NCBI GenBank assembly: GCA_910589015.1
Contig: CAJUSA010000001.1
Location: 62,001 to 126,000 of the forward strand
Reading direction: 5' to 3'
Origin: an uncultured Christensenellaceae bacterium
GTDB taxonomy: Bacteria > Bacillota > Clostridia > Christensenellales > Borkfalkiaceae
DNA length: 64,000 nucleotides
Shown here: one piece after another, positions 16,515 through 25,154 of the stretch
Layout: every line of letters begins with the position of its first letter
How positions within the stretch are numbered: the first letter of the stretch is position 1
Program-made: the position numbers and the translations under genes
The notes under the pieces: generated by a model
Told to the model about the DNA's origin: nothing
The model's input: only the letters and a program-made list of their open reading frames with translations
Database searches by the model: none

Positions 16515-17042
16515 ATGGCAGGAAAGATCAGAAACAAGAAAGCGGAATCGGAAAATTTCAAAGCGAAAAAGGTCGTCGTAGAGGAAATCAAAGGGAAGAT
16601 CCAGAGCAGCAAATCGGTTGTTCTTGCGTCTTACGATCGCCTTACGGTGGCGGAAGTGACCGCGCTTCGCGGTAAATTTACGCAGGCGCAGTGCGAATAC
16701 AAGGTTTACAAGAACACCCTTGTGCGCAAAGCGTTTGAGGAACTCGGCGTGACGGCGTTCAATAACGATCTGAACGGCGCAACGGTATTCGTGTTCTGCC
16801 CCGATGAAACGAGCGGTTGCTCGATCGTGGTGAAGGCAGGTAAGGAAAATCCCGCTTTGGCGGATAAACTCGTTGCAAAGAGCGCTTACGTCGACGGCGC
16901 GTACGTCGATGCGGAAGGCGTGAAGAAACTTGCGGCGATCCCTTCGAGAGAGGTATTGATCGCAAAAATGCTTGGCTGCTTGCAGTCGCCCATTGCGAAT
17001 TTTGCTTATGTATTGAAAGCAATCGCAGAAAAAAAATCTTAA
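16515..17042 (+). CDS. rplJ: 50S ribosomal protein L10
   Basis: 175 aa from ATG 16515, six bases after AAAGGAGGT. It has the conserved NKKAESENFKAKKVVVEEIK start and the YKVYKNTLVRKAF segment. It anchors L7/L12 dimers to the ribosome stalk. The frame extends upstream to 16356, but that part is leader RNA. Confidence 0.95.
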   Translation: MAGKIRNKKAESENFKAKKVVVEEIKGKIQSSKSVVLASYDRLTVAEVTALRGKFTQAQCEYKVYKNTLVRKAFEELGVTAFNNDLNGATVFVFCPDETSGCSIVVKAGKENPALADKLVAKSAYVDGAYVDAEGVKKLAAIPSREVLIAKMLGCLQSPIANFAYVLKAIAEKKS

Positions 17043-17063
17043 AAATAATCGGAGGAATAAAAA

Positions 17064-17438
17064 ATGGATATTCAGAAATTGATTGAAGAAGTAAAAGCGA
17101 TGACGGTCGTCGAGCTGAACGACCTTGTTAAAGCGCTTGAAGAAGAATTCGGCGTAAGCGCGGCGGCACCCGTTGCAGTCGGCGGCGCCGTGGCGGGCGG
17201 TGCGGAAGCGGCTCCCGCAGAAGAAGAAAAGACCGAGTTCAACATCGTGCTCAAAGAGATCGGCGCAAACAAGATCGCCGTTATCAAAGCGGTGCGCGAA
17301 TTCACGGGTCTCGGCCTTGCCGAAGCGAAGAAAGCGGTCGAAAGCCTCGGCGTGCTCAAAGAAGCCGTTCCCAAGGCGGACGCAGAAGCAGCGGTTGCCA
17401 AGCTCAAGGAAGCTGGCGCGGTTGCGGAACTCGCTTAA
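17064..17438 (+). CDS. rplL: 50S ribosomal protein L7/L12
   Basis: 124 aa. N-terminal dimerisation helix, an Ala/Gly-rich hinge (about 35-55) and the C-terminal factor-binding domain with GANKIAVIKAVREFTGLGLA. Followed by a terminator. Confidence 0.96.
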   Translation: MDIQKLIEEVKAMTVVELNDLVKALEEEFGVSAAAPVAVGGAVAGGAEAAPAEEEKTEFNIVLKEIGANKIAVIKAVREFTGLGLAEAKKAVESLGVLKEAVPKADAEAAVAKLKEAGAVAELA

Positions 17439-17447
17439 CCGAACAAA

Positions 17448-17482
17448 AGAAAAAAGCCGTAGGCATAGCTTACGGTTTTTTT
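17448..17482 (+). terminator. Terminator of rplJL
   Basis: CCGTA (17457-17461) and TACGG (17471-17475) form a short stem with A run before and seven T residues after. Confidence 0.75.
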
Positions 17483-17493
17483 GTTACGCGAAA

Positions 17494-17677
17494 AGATGTT
17501 TCGGCTACGCTCAACATGACAAGGGGCTGTGTTGCTCGACAAGGGCGTGCTTAACTTGACAAATCTGTGCAACATGACAGTGGCGTGCTTATGGGACAAG
17601 CCGCTCAACATGACAGGTTGCGCAACATGGCATGGACGGTTGACCTTTTTGTCATTCTGAGCTTGCCGAAGAATCAG
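17494..17677. repeat. Cluster of imperfect intergenic repeats
   Basis: The 264-bp gap after rplL holds about eight imperfect copies of a short unit ending in AACATGACA or a close variant (full copies at 17494-17521 and 17650-17677). The same unit, inverted and mutated, appears at 25155-25313. These resemble the palindromic TGTCATnnTGAGC...GAA repeats scattered in many genomes. No gene is seen here. Confidence 0.6.
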
Positions 17678-17702
17678 AATTTTAATAAGGAAGGATTATA
17701 GT

Positions 17703-18593
17703 ATGAATTTATTCTCGTTATTATCGGTTGTGCTCGTCGCCGCCGAGGGGGAAGAAACGCCCGCCGAGCCGGGGTTCTTCGTAAAAATTTGGAATTCGCT
17801 CGTCAACTGGTTTATCACCGAACGCGGTTGGATGCACGTCGTCATCGCCGTCGCGGTGATCCTTGTCGGGCTGGTCATTCTCAAAATCGTTTTGTCGGTT
17901 TCGCGCAAACTTATCAATAAAACCAGACTCAAGGGTATTGCGGGCGACTTTATTCTCACCATACTCAAAGTTGTGCTTGTTTTTATCTATCTGATCATTG
18001 TTTTGCGTATTTTAGGCATCGACACGACGAGTTTCGTCGCCCTTCTTACCGTGGGTACGTTGGCGATTTCGCTCGCCTTGCAGTCGATTATTGCCAACTT
18101 TGCAAGCGGCATGATCCTCGTTTCCAATCACCCGTTCGAAGAGGGCGACTACGTTGAAGTGGCGGGCGTGAGCGGCACCGTGGTCAAAATTTCGCTGTTC
18201 AGCACCAAGCTCAAAACGCCCGACAACAAGGTCGTCACCATTCCCAATTCTTCGGTTTCGGGCGGCAATATAATCAATTTTTCGTCGGAAGAAAAGCGCC
18301 GCGTCGATCTTACTTTCGGCGTCGCATACGGATCGGACGTCGATAAGGTGAAAAAGGTCATCGAATCGGTGCTCGACGCGCACGAACTCGTGTTGCACGA
18401 CGACGGTTATACCGTCCGCCTCAACGAACAGGCCGACAGCGCGCTCGTTTTCGTCTGCCGTTGCTGGGCGAAAAGCGCCGACTACTGGACGGTGTATTTC
18501 GACTTGCAGGAAGCGATGACCAAGCGCTTTGAAAAAGAGAAGATCGAGATTCCTTATAATAAGCTCGACGTCAATCTGATCGGTAAAAATTGA
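17703..18593 (+). CDS. Small-conductance mechanosensitive channel, MscS family
   Basis: 296 aa. Three membrane helices (about 40-62, 85-106 and the pore helix about 110-140), then the beta-domain segment NHPFEEGDYVEVAGVSGTV and IPNSSVSGGNIINFS, and a C-terminal alpha/beta domain. The pore helix is Ala/Ser/Gly-rich as in MscS. It releases solutes under hypoosmotic stress. AAGGAAGG precedes the ATG; monocistronic by spacing. Confidence 0.92.
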   Translation: MNLFSLLSVVLVAAEGEETPAEPGFFVKIWNSLVNWFITERGWMHVVIAVAVILVGLVILKIVLSVSRKLINKTRLKGIAGDFILTILKVVLVFIYLIIVLRILGIDTTSFVALLTVGTLAISLALQSIIANFASGMILVSNHPFEEGDYVEVAGVSGTVVKISLFSTKLKTPDNKVVTIPNSSVSGGNIINFSSEEKRRVDLTFGVAYGSDVDKVKKVIESVLDAHELVLHDDGYTVRLNEQADSALVFVCRCWAKSADYWTVYFDLQEAMTKRFEKEKIEIPYNKLDVNLIGKN

Positions 18594-18642
18594 TCGAAAA
18601 ACCCGATTTTACCGAATTTTCACGCAACTGCGCAAAAACTAC

Positions 18643-18671
18643 TTGACGAAACCGCCAAGAACGGGTACAAT
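18643..18671 (+). promoter_or_regulatory. Promoter of the cyclophilin-like lipoprotein gene
   Basis: TTGACG (18643-18648), 17 bp and TACAAT (18666-18671). Confidence 0.75.
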
Positions 18672-18699
18672 AAAACCGTATCATAAAAGGGAGTTATCC

Positions 18700-19659
18700 A
18701 TGAAAAGAAATCATTTCAAACGTTTTGCCTGTGCCGCAACCGCTGCGGCGATTTGCGCGGGCGCGGTGTTCGCGTTCGCGGGCTGCACGACGAAACACCC
18801 CGAAATTACCGTCACTTACACGTTTAACGGCACCGATTACGCCGTTGCGTACCGTCTTTCGCGCAACGATGCGCCGAGAACCGTGCAACACTTCATCGAG
18901 GTTGCCGATACGGGCTTTTACGACGGAATGTGCGTGCATGACTACGGCGACAGTAAGATTCACACGGGCGGTTATACGCTCGAAAACGGCGCGCTTGTGG
19001 AAAAGGATTATTTTTCCGCAATGAAGGCGGCGGAAGAAGAAGGGACGAAGTTCTCGCAATCCGTTTGGGCGAATGGTAACGACGTGGTTTCTTCCAGCCC
19101 TGTATTTACGACGGCGGATGATACGATGACGCCCCTTTATACCGTGTACGGCGAATTCAGCGATAACGGCAATAATCTGACGCACGCGAGGGAAAACGTG
19201 CACGAATTCGGCGCGCTCGTGATGTATTACAACGCCGAAAAACAGCCCGAAAACGGCGCGAATCCGCCGCGCGTGACGACGTTGCGGAACGACGGCGGCA
19301 AGAACAACGGCGGCGACAAATACGACAAAGATAAATCGTACGTTTACAACAGCGCTACTTCGCTTTTCTATACCTTTACGGGGCAGTCGAATGCGACGCT
19401 CGATTCGCAGTACTGCGTGTTCGGCAAGGTTACGGATGCGGGCAGCAAGAAGTTGCAGGAACTCATCGACGCGATCGATAAGTATCAGGACGATCTGAGC
19501 GAAGACGCGGCGTTCACCGATACGACGCTGATCGGTCCTAGCGAATATCTGCAATACGAACCGATCGAGCGCATCAAAACTTCGGGCTTGAATGCCGAAT
19601 ACGAAACGCCTGTCGACGTGCCCATTCTCATCAAGTCGGTCAAAGTCAACAAATATTAA
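18700..19659 (+). CDS. Cyclophilin-type peptidyl-prolyl isomerase-like lipoprotein, active site altered
   Basis: 319 aa from ATG 18700 (GGGAG upstream). The signal peptide ends in a lipobox, AFAGC, so Cys about 28 should be lipidated. The segment NDAPRTVQHFIEVADTGFYD matches the cyclophilin pattern NAPKTVxNFxxLxxxGFYDG. The next catalytic motif FHRV...QGGD reads CVHDYG...HTGGY, so the catalytic Arg is missing. A long insertion rich in Asn and Gly (about 190-225) follows. It is probably an extracytoplasmic folding factor or a non-catalytic relative. Confidence 0.72.
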   Translation: MKRNHFKRFACAATAAAICAGAVFAFAGCTTKHPEITVTYTFNGTDYAVAYRLSRNDAPRTVQHFIEVADTGFYDGMCVHDYGDSKIHTGGYTLENGALVEKDYFSAMKAAEEEGTKFSQSVWANGNDVVSSSPVFTTADDTMTPLYTVYGEFSDNGNNLTHARENVHEFGALVMYYNAEKQPENGANPPRVTTLRNDGGKNNGGDKYDKDKSYVYNSATSLFYTFTGQSNATLDSQYCVFGKVTDAGSKKLQELIDAIDKYQDDLSEDAAFTDTTLIGPSEYLQYEPIERIKTSGLNAEYETPVDVPILIKSVKVNKY

Positions 19660-19663
19660 AATT

Positions 19664-19692
19664 GAAGCCCGCTCTCAGAGCGGGCTTTTTTA
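19664..19692 (+). terminator. Terminator between convergent genes
   Basis: AAGCCCGCTCT pairs with AGAGCGGGCTT, with a one- to two-base loop, followed by a T run (19685-19691). Confidence 0.85.
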
Positions 19693-20565
19693 TTCCTCGG
19701 AAATATTCGTAACCTTTCCGTCCGCTACGGTTACGTTAAAATAGCGTACGTCGAAAATACGTTCTTTGCGCGGATAGACAAGTCCCACGCGCGAGGGCGC
19801 GTCGCTCAGCACCACGCTCGTGTAATTTCCCAAAAACTCTTTTAACGCGCCTGCCTTTTCCTGCAAGGCGTCGCAAAGATAGGGGGTGAAGTCGGCGCCG
19901 ATCAGCGCGCTTTCGAAGAGGGCGAGCGCAAACGTCGCCTCGTTCGGATCGCGTCGGGTGACGATCGCGCACGACGTCATGGCGCCGTTTTCCCAACGGC
20001 ATCGGGCGATATGCCCCGTGCTGTCGCCGAAGGGGATTTCCGCCGCAAGCGCATATTCTTTTTCCGTTACCCTTCCGCGCGCGGCGGTGATCAGTTTCCC
20101 TTCGCCCGAAAGCAGCGCAAATCCCTCTTCCGACTCGATCAGAAATTCCTGTCCGACGCGGCAGATCGTGCCGTTTTCAAGATAATCGGGCAGGGGAACG
20201 AGCGTAAAATTTGCGCCGCGCGAGTATTCGAGTTGCAGTTTTCCCTGAAAAAATAAGGTCAGGCGGCAATCGGAAAAGCGTTCTTGCGCAAGGAGTTTCA
20301 TCGAGGGATCGGCGCGAAGAAAGTCGCAGGCATACACGGCGACGGCGCCTTCCGTGTAATAGAGTTTGATCTGCGGCGGCGGGTCGAGCAGAAATTCTTC
20401 GCTGAACAAAAAGCTCACAGCCGTATAGCCTGCGGCTTTTACCTCGCAGAATATGCCGTCTTTGGGGTCGATCTCGCATACGCGTTCGAAGAGATCGACT
20501 CTGCCGAGCGCGATCCCGTTCAAAAAGAGCACGCCCGATTTTTCGGATAAAAAATATACTCGCAT
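19690..20565 (-). CDS. Conserved-looking protein of unknown function
   Basis: 291 aa from the ATG at 20565. No signal peptide and no membrane helix. The translation is beta-rich with alternating hydrophobic residues (VLFLNGIALGRVDLFERV) and contains no motif I recognise. It is divergent from the Myb-like gene at 20626 and has a minus-strand promoter, TTGACA (20603-20598), 16 bp, TACATT (20581-20576). The convergent cyclophilin gene ends just beyond its stop. Confidence 0.6.
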   Translation of the reverse strand: MRVYFLSEKSGVLFLNGIALGRVDLFERVCEIDPKDGIFCEVKAAGYTAVSFLFSEEFLLDPPPQIKLYYTEGAVAVYACDFLRADPSMKLLAQERFSDCRLTLFFQGKLQLEYSRGANFTLVPLPDYLENGTICRVGQEFLIESEEGFALLSGEGKLITAARGRVTEKEYALAAEIPFGDSTGHIARCRWENGAMTSCAIVTRRDPNEATFALALFESALIGADFTPYLCDALQEKAGALKEFLGNYTSVVLSDAPSRVGLVYPRKERIFDVRYFNVTVADGKVTNISEE

Positions 20566-20625
20566 ATTTTTATTTAATGTATAAACGGGCTTGATTATGT
20601 CAACAATTTTGTCCGAGGTGACAAG

Positions 20626-21198
20626 ATGAACAAAATCAACGGCTATACCGAAGAAGAAGCCACGGGGCTGATCGAATACATTTACACGGGCAAAAATGCG
20701 GGTAAAACCCTTTCGTACCTCTTTGAAACGTACGGCAGAGAGCACAGCCGCGCGAAGGGCAGCGTGCGCAATTATTACTATTCCTTCCTCAAAAAGCGCG
20801 ACGACAGCCGCGTAAAACGCATTCTCGACGGCAAAAATCTGGGCGCGGCGGAAGTGCGCCCCTTCACGGAAGAGGAAACCGACGAGCTGCTCAAACGCGT
20901 CCTTGAAGAAAAGAGCAAGGGCGTTTCGGTGCGTCGGGCGATCATGAACGTATCGGGCGGCGACGAACGGTTGATGCTGCGCATGCAGAATAAATACCGC
21001 AATCTGCTCAAAAAACAGCCCGAACGCGTGGCAAAAGCCGCCAAAGAGGCGGGGATCCCCGAGGAAAAGACCTTTTTACAGCGCAAATTAGAGCGGGAGA
21101 TCGACGCGCTGTACGCCCGTCTTGCCATCGATCTGCGCCGCGAAAACGAACGGCTCAAAGAAGAGTTGGAAAAATTACGCAATCGCGACGGCGAATAA
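20626..21198 (+). CDS. Putative Myb/SANT-like DNA-binding protein with a C-terminal coiled coil
   Basis: 190 aa. Two similar helical modules: about 1-62 (GYTEEEATGLIEYIYTGKNA...SVRNYYY) and about 75-140 (PFTEEETDELLKRVLEEKSK...LMLRMQNKYRNLL). Each has an acidic start and a final basic helix, as in Myb-like repeats. The C terminus (about 150-190) is a Glu/Arg-rich coiled coil. It resembles RsfA-type regulators only in general plan. Divergent from the unknown gene at 19690. Confidence 0.5.
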   Translation: MNKINGYTEEEATGLIEYIYTGKNAGKTLSYLFETYGREHSRAKGSVRNYYYSFLKKRDDSRVKRILDGKNLGAAEVRPFTEEETDELLKRVLEEKSKGVSVRRAIMNVSGGDERLMLRMQNKYRNLLKKQPERVAKAAKEAGIPEEKTFLQRKLEREIDALYARLAIDLRRENERLKEELEKLRNRDGE

Positions 21199-21252
21199 CG
21201 GCATAATTCCGTCACAAACTATCCTTAGCGGTATTGCGCCGCGGGAGGAATT

Positions 21253-21450
21253 ATGGAAAAGACGTTTTGTATCGGCTTGGCGCTCGGCATGATCGGCGGG
21301 GCGCTCATCGTTGCGAACAGCTACAAAGCGCGTTCTCTCGTCAAAAAAAGCCAGGCGGAAGTCATGGAAAAAGTCAATGAGATGATGGACGAGAAACTTG
21401 CGCAGAAGGGCGGCGACGAAGAAAGCAAAAAGTCCTCGAAGAGCAAGTAA
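21253..21450 (+). CDS. Small membrane protein, YtxH-like
   Basis: 65 aa: one N-terminal membrane helix (about 5-24) rich in Gly and Ala, then a charged helical tail ending in Lys/Ser. GGGAGG lies before the ATG. Size and design fit YtxH-type envelope proteins, but the match is only general. Confidence 0.5.
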   Translation: MEKTFCIGLALGMIGGALIVANSYKARSLVKKSQAEVMEKVNEMMDEKLAQKGGDEESKKSSKSK

Positions 21451-21478
21451 GATTATTGTTATAATGTTACGCGCAAGG

Positions 21479-21513
21479 GAAAACACGGTTGAAAGAATTC
21501 AGCCGTGTTTTTT
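21479..21513 (+). terminator. Terminator before ruvX
   Basis: AACACGG (21482-21488) and CCGTGTT (21503-21509) form the stem, followed by a T run. Confidence 0.7.
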
Positions 21514-21524
21514 CGCGTTTGTAA

Positions 21525-21553
21525 TTTACTTTTGCCAAAAAGTATGGTATAAT
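21525..21553 (+). promoter_or_regulatory. ruvX promoter, probably giving a leaderless mRNA
   Basis: TTTACT (21525-21530), 17 bp and TATAAT (21548-21553), with an extended TGG before the -10. The ruvX ATG begins seven bases after the -10, where transcription is expected to start. Confidence 0.75.
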
Positions 21554-21559
21554 CAAAAT

Positions 21560-22345
21560 ATGGATACGAGAATTATGGCGCTCGATATCGGGGATAAGCG
21601 GATCGGCGTGGCTTACAGCGATCCCTTTCTCGAATACGCCACGCCGTCCGATACCTTTTTCCGCACGGGGGATCTTGCGCGCGACGCATCGTCGGTTGCC
21701 GATCTTGCAAGGGTTCAGGGCGCCACGCATATCGTGTGCGGTTTGCCCCTCAACGCCGACGGAACAAAAAGCGTGCAGACGGGGAAAACGCTTAAATTTA
21801 TCGCCGCGTTACAGGAATATACCGACCTTCCCGTGTGCACGGAGGACGAGCGTTACACGACGCGCGAGGCGCGGCACGATCTTGTCGCCATGGGCGTCAC
21901 GGCGCGGGGCGATAAGAAAAAAAAGCAGATTGATTCGATCGCGGCGGCGTACATTCTGGAAAGTTATCTGGCAAAATTAAAAAAGGAGTGTAAACAAATG
22001 GATTACAAGGAAGAAGAAAACAATTACGAAGACGACGACAATATCGTCGAATTGGTTGACGAAGAGGGCAATTCCAGCCGTTACGAGCACCTCATGACCT
22101 TCGAATACAAGGGTGAATGGTATTGCGCGCTGACGCCCGAAGTCGAAAGCGAAGAGGCGCTCGACGACGAGGAAGGCGAAGAAGTCGCGATTTATCATAT
22201 CGTCGGCGAAGAGAACGACGAACGGCTCGAAGCCATCGAGGACGAGCAGTTCCTCGACGAAGTGTTTGCGGAATTCTGCAAGCAGTACGAGGACTTCGAG
22301 GACAGCGACGAGGCGGCGGCGCTCGACGGCGCAGAGGACGAGTAA
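21560..22345 (+). CDS. ruvX: RuvX/YqgF nuclease fused in frame to a DUF1292 protein
   Basis: 261 aa. Residues 1-146 are YqgF/RuvX: MALDIGDKRIGVA with the first catalytic Asp, GLPLNADGT, TEDERYTT and a final Asp in QIDSIAAAYIL. The family acts on Holliday-type junctions and pre-rRNA ends. The frame then runs without a stop into a very acidic DUF1292 domain (about 147-261, FEYKGEWYCALTPE). In most Firmicutes ruvX and the DUF1292 gene (yrzB-like) are separate neighbours. An internal AAGGAG and ATG at 21998 could also make the DUF1292 part alone. One base less or more in A6 (21979-21984) would alter the joint, so an assembly indel must be considered. Confidence 0.85.
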   Translation: MDTRIMALDIGDKRIGVAYSDPFLEYATPSDTFFRTGDLARDASSVADLARVQGATHIVCGLPLNADGTKSVQTGKTLKFIAALQEYTDLPVCTEDERYTTREARHDLVAMGVTARGDKKKKQIDSIAAAYILESYLAKLKKECKQMDYKEEENNYEDDDNIVELVDEEGNSSRYEHLMTFEYKGEWYCALTPEVESEEALDDEEGEEVAIYHIVGEENDERLEAIEDEQFLDEVFAEFCKQYEDFEDSDEAAALDGAEDE

Positions 22346-22367
22346 GCGCCCGTTCCCCGATACGACG

Positions 22368-22742
22368 ATGTCGCGCAATACCTGGCAAAAACAAGCCGTT
22401 TACGAGGCGCTCTGTGCGCTCGATCACCCTTCCGCGACCGAAGTGTTCGAGCGGACGGGCGAAACGCACCCGTCAATAAGCCGCGGAACGGTTTTCCGCG
22501 TGCTCGGCGAGTTCGCGCAAAACGGTAAAATCAAAAAAATTCAGCTTTCGGACAGCGACGTGCGTTACGACTTTCGTACCGAGGCGCATTTTCATGCGCG
22601 TTGCCGCGGTTGCGGGGCGATCCGCGACGTGTTTGTGCCCCTGCCGCAGGAATTTTGCAACGCGCGGATCGAGGGATTTACGATCGACGGCTGCGAGGCG
22701 GAGTTTTTCGGCGTATGCGATAAATGCCGTCAAAACGCTTGA
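22368..22742 (+). CDS. Fur/PerR-family metal-dependent regulator
   Basis: 124 aa from ATG 22368. Winged helix (about 1-75) with the Fur pattern PSATEVFERT...SRGTVFRVLGEF, followed by the dimerisation domain with FHARCRGCG and CDKC, the structural zinc pairs. A His-rich metal site (HFHAR) is visible. Lies 22 bases after the ruvX fusion; its stop overlaps the promoter of the leuA T-box. Whether it is Fur, PerR or Zur cannot be read off. Confidence 0.88.
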   Translation: MSRNTWQKQAVYEALCALDHPSATEVFERTGETHPSISRGTVFRVLGEFAQNGKIKKIQLSDSDVRYDFRTEAHFHARCRGCGAIRDVFVPLPQEFCNARIEGFTIDGCEAEFFGVCDKCRQNA

Positions 22743-23004
22743 CACACGGCGCTGCCGTCTGTTATTATGATAATAATATAACGCAGGGAAGCGAAGCAGT
22801 AGCGCGTAAAGTCCGTTGCAGAGAGCCGCCGTTCGGTGCGAGGCGGTGCGGAAAGCGCGTGAACTCGTCGCCGAGCGGTCTTTTTGAAAGCGAGTAGAAA
22901 AGAACGGGTATCCGCCGTTACACGGAAGAAAGCGGCGGGCTTTGCCCGCAAGAAGAGTGGTACCGCGCACAAGGCGTCTCTTGATAAAGAGACGCTTTTT
23001 TTGT
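22739..23004 (+). promoter_or_regulatory. Leucine T-box riboswitch controlling leuA
   Basis: TTGACA (22739-22744), 18 bp, TATTAT (22763-22768). The leader has an AGTA-type stem I motif and, after GTGAA, a CTC codon (22864-22866) as likely specifier for leucine. AGAGTGGTACCGCG (22954-22967) is the T-box; its TGGT would pair with ACCA, fitting the A discriminator of tRNA-Leu. The terminator is GCGTCTC (22974-22980) with GAGACGC (22989-22995) and eight T residues. Uncharged tRNA-Leu should favour the antiterminator and leuA expression. Confidence 0.93.
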
Positions 23005-23021
23005 TTCGCAGGAGGTTTTTT

Positions 23022-24686
23022 ATGAGCGCAAAATATCGCAAACAGTTCTTCATGCCCCCGAAAAAATATCTCGACTTTATGGAAAAGGACGCCGTGGAAC
23101 GCGCGCCCGTGTGGTGCAGCGTCGATTTGCGCGACGGCAATCAGGCGCTTATCGAACCCATGAACTTGCAGACGAAGCTCGATTTTTTCGATCTACTCGT
23201 TGCGATCGGGTTCAAAGAGATCGAAGTCGGATTTCCCGCCGCGAGCGAAACGGAATACGAATTTCTGCGCGCGCTCATCGAGGGCGGCAGAATCCCCGAC
23301 GACGTCACCGTTCAGGTGCTTACGCAGGCACGTCCGCATATCATCAAACGCACGTTCGAGGCGGTGCGCGGCGCGAAAAACGTCATCGTGCACGTCTATA
23401 ATTCCACTTCGCCCGCTCAGCGCGAGCAGGTGTTCCGCAAGAGCAAGGACGAGATCAAAAAGATCGCCGTCGAAGGCGCGGAACTTTTGAAACGGCTGAC
23501 AGAAGAAGAGGGCGCGGCATACCGTTTCGAGTATTCGCCCGAGAGTTTTACGGGCACCGAACCCGAATATGCGCTCGAAGTCGTCAACGCCGTGCTCGAC
23601 GTTTGGAAACCCTCGCCCGAGCGCAAGGCGATCGTCAATCTGCCCGCCACGGTGGAAAACGCCATGCCGCATATATACGCGCAACAGGTTGCCTTTATCG
23701 CGCGGAATATCAACTACCGCGATGCGGTCGTTCTCTCGTTGCATCCGCATAACGACAGGGGCACGGGCGTGGCGGCGGCGGAATTCGGGCTGCTTGCGGG
23801 CGCCGACCGCGTGGAAGGCACGCTGTTCGGCAACGGCGAGCGCACGGGAAACTGCGATCTTGTCACCCTTGCCATGAACATGGTGTCGCAAGGGGTGGCA
23901 ACGGGGCTGGATTTTACGAATATGCCCTATCTTGCCGCCTCTTACGAAAAGTTTACGAATATGAAGGTTTCGCCCCGTCAGCCTTATGCGGGCGAGCTGG
24001 TGTTTGCGGCGTTCTCGGGTTCGCATCAGGACGCGATCGCAAAGGGAATGAATTACCGCAAAGATCAACATCTTACCGAATGGAACGTGCCGTATCTGCC
24101 CGTCGATCCCAAAGACGTGGGGCGCGAATACGACGCCGACGTCATTCGCATCAATTCGCAGTCGGGCAGGGGCGGGATCGGCTACATGCTCGAAAGCGGT
24201 TACGGTCTGAAACTGCCTTCCCGCATGCGCGACAACGTGCGCGAAATCGCAAAACGCGTTTCCGACGAACGGCATCGGGAACTCAAAGCCGCCGATCTTT
24301 TTGAACTGTTCGTGCAGTATTTCATGAACGCGCGTGGCGTGTTCGGCGTGGGCGAGGTGCACTTCAAGCAGGAAGGGGGCATTGCCGCAAGCGTGGAAAT
24401 CATCGGCAAACACGAGAATATAACGATATCGGGCGACGGCAACGGACGGCTCGACGCCGTTTCCAACGCCTTGAAACAACATTTCGGGATCGACTACAAT
24501 CTTTGCGAATACGAGCAGCACGCGCTTTCGAAGGGTTCGTTCGCGCAGGCGGTTTCGTATGTGGGGATCGAGCGCGGCGGCGTTTCTTATTGGGGTGCGG
24601 GCGAGCATTCCGACAGCACGACGTCGTCGGTCTACGCGCTCGTATCGGCGGTCAATCATCTCTTAGAGGCGGAGAACCATGATTGA
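23022..24686 (+). CDS. leuA: 2-isopropylmalate synthase, long (LeuA2-type) form
   Basis: 554 aa from ATG 23022 (GGAGGT upstream). It condenses acetyl-CoA with 2-oxoisovalerate, the first committed step of leucine synthesis. The HMGL-like barrel starts with VDLRDGNQAL and has the metal-binding HPHNDRGTG. The C-terminal LeuA dimer/allosteric domain (about 430-550) should bind leucine. The N-terminal WCSVDLRDGNQALIEPM form is the longer type seen in actinobacteria and some Firmicutes. It is controlled by the T-box directly upstream. Confidence 0.95.
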   Translation: MSAKYRKQFFMPPKKYLDFMEKDAVERAPVWCSVDLRDGNQALIEPMNLQTKLDFFDLLVAIGFKEIEVGFPAASETEYEFLRALIEGGRIPDDVTVQVLTQARPHIIKRTFEAVRGAKNVIVHVYNSTSPAQREQVFRKSKDEIKKIAVEGAELLKRLTEEEGAAYRFEYSPESFTGTEPEYALEVVNAVLDVWKPSPERKAIVNLPATVENAMPHIYAQQVAFIARNINYRDAVVLSLHPHNDRGTGVAAAEFGLLAGADRVEGTLFGNGERTGNCDLVTLAMNMVSQGVATGLDFTNMPYLAASYEKFTNMKVSPRQPYAGELVFAAFSGSHQDAIAKGMNYRKDQHLTEWNVPYLPVDPKDVGREYDADVIRINSQSGRGGIGYMLESGYGLKLPSRMRDNVREIAKRVSDERHRELKAADLFELFVQYFMNARGVFGVGEVHFKQEGGIAASVEIIGKHENITISGDGNGRLDAVSNALKQHFGIDYNLCEYEQHALSKGSFAQAVSYVGIERGGVSYWGAGEHSDSTTSSVYALVSAVNHLLEAENHD

Positions 24687-25143
24687 TGAAGAATTACTCG
24701 ATCTGATCGAAAACGACGATTACCGTCAACGGGCGGCGGAAATTGCACAAGAGCTTGCGTTTGCCGTCGAGTTGCCGCCTGCCGACGCGGTGGCACTCTT
24801 CGAAAAATGCTGTTTACCCGTGTTGGGCGAGGATTCCGTCGAAATGGTGAGCGGCGTATACGGATTTACGGGCGAGGATACGTTTTCCGTCACATTCATG
24901 CGCAGTTTCAACTGCTGCGACGAGGACGGTACAACGTTGCAGTTTGTGCTTGCGTATAACTTTGCGCCCAACGAAACCAATGCGGAAAGGTACGAGCAGA
25001 TCGAACGCGCTCAGCCGCAGCTGTTCGAAGAGAGCGAGGCGGTCGCGGAATTTTTCGAACGCGTGCGGCGATCGGAAAGTTACCGCTATCTTATCACCGC
25101 CTGCGACGAATATACGGCGGAAGTCATGCTCGAAGAGATATAA
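24679..25143 (+). CDS. Acidic protein of unknown function, overlapping the leuA end
   Basis: 154 aa, Glu/Asp-rich, no membrane helix. The ATG lies inside the last codons of leuA (8-bp overlap), with GGAG in the leuA end as a ribosome-binding site, so it is translated from the leuA mRNA. Contains FNCCDEDGTTLQFVLAYNF but no motif I recognise. Confidence 0.6.
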   Translation: MIDEELLDLIENDDYRQRAAEIAQELAFAVELPPADAVALFEKCCLPVLGEDSVEMVSGVYGFTGEDTFSVTFMRSFNCCDEDGTTLQFVLAYNFAPNETNAERYEQIERAQPQLFEESEAVAEFFERVRRSESYRYLITACDEYTAEVMLEEI

Positions 25144-25154
25144 CGCGTTAAGAG

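Noticed and set aside
17494..17677. Possible CRISPR array
   Set aside because: Units are imperfect, tandem without unique spacers of constant length, and no cas genes are near.
23193..24659. 488-codon open frame antisense to leuA
   Set aside because: Shadow of a high-confidence gene caused by codon bias; no motif or start signal.
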